Below, piece after piece: positions 61,020 through 64,000 of a stretch of DNA of 64,000 nucleotides. The position numbers were made by a program, and so were the translations under genes. The notes beneath the pieces are model-generated. The model was not told where the DNA came from. It did no database searches and was given only the letters and a program-made list of their open reading frames with translations. Within the stretch, counting starts at the first letter, position 1, and the number at the start of each line of letters is the position of its first letter. This stretch comes from Stratiolaelaps scimitus (taxonomy: Eukaryota; Arthropoda; Arachnida; Mesostigmata; Laelapidae): NCBI GenBank assembly GCA_019614645.1, contig JABWDB010000009.1, forward strand, positions 10,521,501 to 10,585,500, read 5' to 3'.

Positions 61020-64000
61020 TAGAGGATGTGGGAGAGAAAAAAGCGCGCGAGAAACGGCCCGGCACGCGGCCCTCAAAGTGTGTTAAGTCATTTGTATCTA
61101 CGAAACACAATGGGATAGCTGTCGCGGCTGATGGTTCCTTCGGATAGTCAGCGGGCGTGAGCGAACGATGCGTGTTTGCTTATACACTTATTCACTGTGT
61201 AAGCGGGGTATTAGTACCGGCGTCGATGTTGCACAGATGGGGCAATTGAAGTAACAGACATTGCTTGCAACCGAACTTGCAACGTGACATGTCTGATGAA
61301 ACTAGCCTCACCTAGCCACGTTCACTACTCGATGCGTTACCCGGCGATTACACACACTGAAACAAATCACACTTGATTATAGAAAAGCTATTACCCAAGA
61401 ATAGAGGAATATTCTTCTCGGGTAAAAAGTGACGGAGGCAAAATGCTGTCCATAGGGCCCAACAGCGAGAGTTCTTCATGTGATCTATACGTCAGATGCG
61501 CGTATCTGCGGCACTGGTTAGCTGGTGCCTCATTCGTAAACTGGATAATGGCAAAACGAGCTGATGCCGTGGGAGGGCGCCGCGTTCGCCATTGACCTTG
61601 TCACATTGAATGCTCCAGGTGAACCTGAAGCAAACATCTCTTCACATGCGCGAAATGTCGTTGCTTGACATTTTACCATTTTTTGTTCATATTTTGCTAA
61701 TGTACATGTTTGTCAGTGGATAGCCCCTGAGATGTTTTTCTAATAAATTTCTCCCTTCTCAGTTGAAAGACGAACGGGACCAGCAACTAAACCCGCATAA
61801 CGATTTTTACTACAAACCTTACCTGTTCAAACAACCAGGTAACTTAAGCCTAAGGAAGACACCTACAACAAAATACATGTTCTATTTAACATGATGTGTG
61901 TCCTAGCGAGTAATGCTCGAACCAACATCTGCCCCGCATCCTGGCCATCACAGTAGAGCGCTACCTATAGTTAAGGATAATCCTTTAGGCTGTTCGCCCA
62001 ATAGTGAGCGGCATTACAGCGACGTAACAGTAGACGTCATAGTCGATTTTTTTCCCGCCGGCTTAGTTAGCTTGACAATTGACCTTCCGAAAAAGATGTC
62101 ATATAAATGAATCATCGATTGCATTCATCCAGTAGGCAGGTACACGACGCACCGCTTTGCCTTCCCCTTTTGCAATACACGCCCTGTGGTTGCACTACAT
62201 CAACTCACCACCATCACTCTGGCGATACTCGGCTATTACACGAAGCCGAAATTAGCATAGGAGGTTGTACGTACCGCATAAGAAACACTTCGCACGCTGT
62301 AACCGGGCCAACTGCTGCAGGAAGAACTGCTTATCCCAGCCAACATTCGCCAACAACATCACGTTCTCGCGAGGCCATAGTCATCGTATTACATTTACGT
62401 AAATATCGTTAATTTTCTTCCCTGGAATCGTTTCCTCTTCAGATCTTCAACATCCAATGCGGTATCGGTCATTTCATATTGTTCATAGTTTCTGTCCCAG
62501 AGGAGGCATTGGAACGCTTCCAGCAGCAACAACAGCGGTAGCAGGTTAGCTGTGTTGAGTTAAACGATCTCAAGGTAACAGCGAAACTTCCATCTTGATC
62601 GTCCTGCAACCTGCAGTTGACCGGTTTGAACACGGAAAAGCTACACTCTTTCTCATCTAACAAAAGAAGCTAATTTTCATGCCAACATCCCCCTCATAGG
62701 AGACGTGTGCATACGATATAGGTAATGATACGGCAGTATAGGGTAGAGCAGATATGACGCTTTCTCTGCTTCTACATATAGTTATGCAGTGTGTGTTGTA
62801 AGAAGTATGAGGTCCTCCATCCTCACGCCAAGGTGTTTCCAGTGCTGTTTCTACTGAACAACGAGACCTAGGCTGCCCGAGCTGCGGAAGAGGTGAGCCA
62901 AGCGAACTCAATTTCGTATCCTGACCGTCTCTGAGGCGTCGAGACGACACGATCAAAGGGCTCGCCGTGCGCGAACGCGTAGGGATCTATTTAGGCAAGG
63001 CAGGCGAGACTCAGCTGGCGAAACCACCCTGTCTAAGCTCAGCAGCACAACCTACCTCAGTAGCTGCATAGGAATTACCGCAGACGCATAAGCAGACGGC
63101 GTGCAGTGAGATAGCGTAGCCATTTGTTGGTCTATTGGTTTGCCTACAGAGAATATAGAGTGTGAAATGCAACGACTACCTTTTGCTGAAGACATTGAAA
63201 TACTCGAATGTCGCGATTATTCTAAAACAACCATTTCGACATTCGTGGAGAGTTGTCCCCAGGGGGTATACCGAACCTCCTGGAAACTCCTAGAAGCGAA
63301 CGGTAACTACCACAATACCAATAACGCTTAGATGATGGGAATCACTGCGATATTGCAAGCTTTTCAAAACGTGTATTTTGCGTTAAGTATTTATTAACGA
63401 ACTTGTCTATGGCAAGCAAATTAAAGAAAACGAAATCGTGTCGTATAGTGCATCAGTCAGTGAGTGTCAATAGTATTCTGATCTGCAATATACATAGCGA
63501 ACATAATCTATAATATAAACGAATGTAAAAGGCAATAAATGCTGCAGAACAAAATCCCATTACGAATGCTGATTGCGTTATCATTACGTGCTGATTACGT
63601 GATCATGTTTAAGAAGTAACGTCTTTACGAAACATAGTAATACACCTCCATGTATCTGTGGCCCTGCTCATGTTTGTTCAGTCTGTTACTCCAGTTAGGT
63701 CAGCTGAACGACCGAATCATGCTGCCACCGCGCAGGAGATAAAGAAGATACCAGCTCGAGTCAAATGAGCTCAAAAACGCAGCCAGCTGTTCAACTTATC
63801 GACGAAAGTGGAATATCATGAAAAGTTCATGCGCCTTCGCGCACTACACAGCAGCGTTACCCCCATTATCCATCTATGGCCATCCACCGCCCACCTATAG
63901 CCATCGTATGATGGCCGTATGGCCCTAGCCACACCGCCGACGGGAGCCGCGCCTCGGTGAAATAGTGCTAGGGGTTTCTGTGAAAAATTAGGAACGTGAC

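Larger units (their letters stand above)
60290..64000. other. no gene recognised
   Basis: Unique sequence with a (GA)n tract at 61001. Small open frames near 61.9-62.9 kb are within chance length. Confidence 0.5.

Overview
This window is animal nuclear DNA, most likely from an arthropod. The signs are dense (TA)n, (GA)n/(CT)n and (CAG)n microsatellites, eukaryote-type splice-site matches, no compact tandem gene layout and no ribosome-binding-site or operon structure. A mite or other chelicerate is plausible but unproven. I recognised no conserved protein family, rRNA, tRNA, snRNA, known microRNA or CRISPR array. The longest open frames are about the length and number expected by chance in 64 kb, so the window is best read as intergenic, intronic or 5'-UTR-type sequence.

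Layout. GC-richer, CpG-bearing blocks at about 0.8-1.8, 5.1-5.9, 15.0-16.1, 20.5-21.8, 25.4-26.2, 54.1-55.1 and 56.3-59.8 kb alternate with AT-richer stretches (about 8.6-10.1, 17.0-20.4, 22-22.6, 31-32.6, 37-38.6, 47-48.6, 53.2-54.1 and 55.2-56.2 kb). The block at 56.3-59.8 kb is packed with CAG/CTG/CCG triplets on both strands and looks most like a promoter or long first-exon region. Microsatellites recur every few kb.

Best-supported individual features. (1) A 192-bp non-autonomous DNA transposon at 42558-42749, with roughly 45-bp imperfect terminal inverted repeats and a TA at its right edge. (2) A roughly 275-bp AT-rich minisatellite of about 32-bp period at 8650-8925. (3) A repeat shared between 20.0 kb and 60.2 kb that looks like the 3' end of an old minus-strand retroelement. 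(4) Several strong inverted repeats, notably a 92-nt nested hairpin at 23592-23683 of precursor-microRNA size, a 19-bp perfect stem at 9952-10002, a 21/22-bp stem at 38318-38368 and a 22-bp perfect palindrome at 39197-39218.

Candidate coding segments are given with low confidence: 6237-6575 (minus), 30319-30681, 32785-33051, 38701-39204, 51394-51848, 56593-56841 and 57047-57586 (plus). They have some of the following: a good start context, splice-like borders, protein-like composition, or length unusual for local base composition. None carries a motif I can name, so I infer no function and no pathway linking them.
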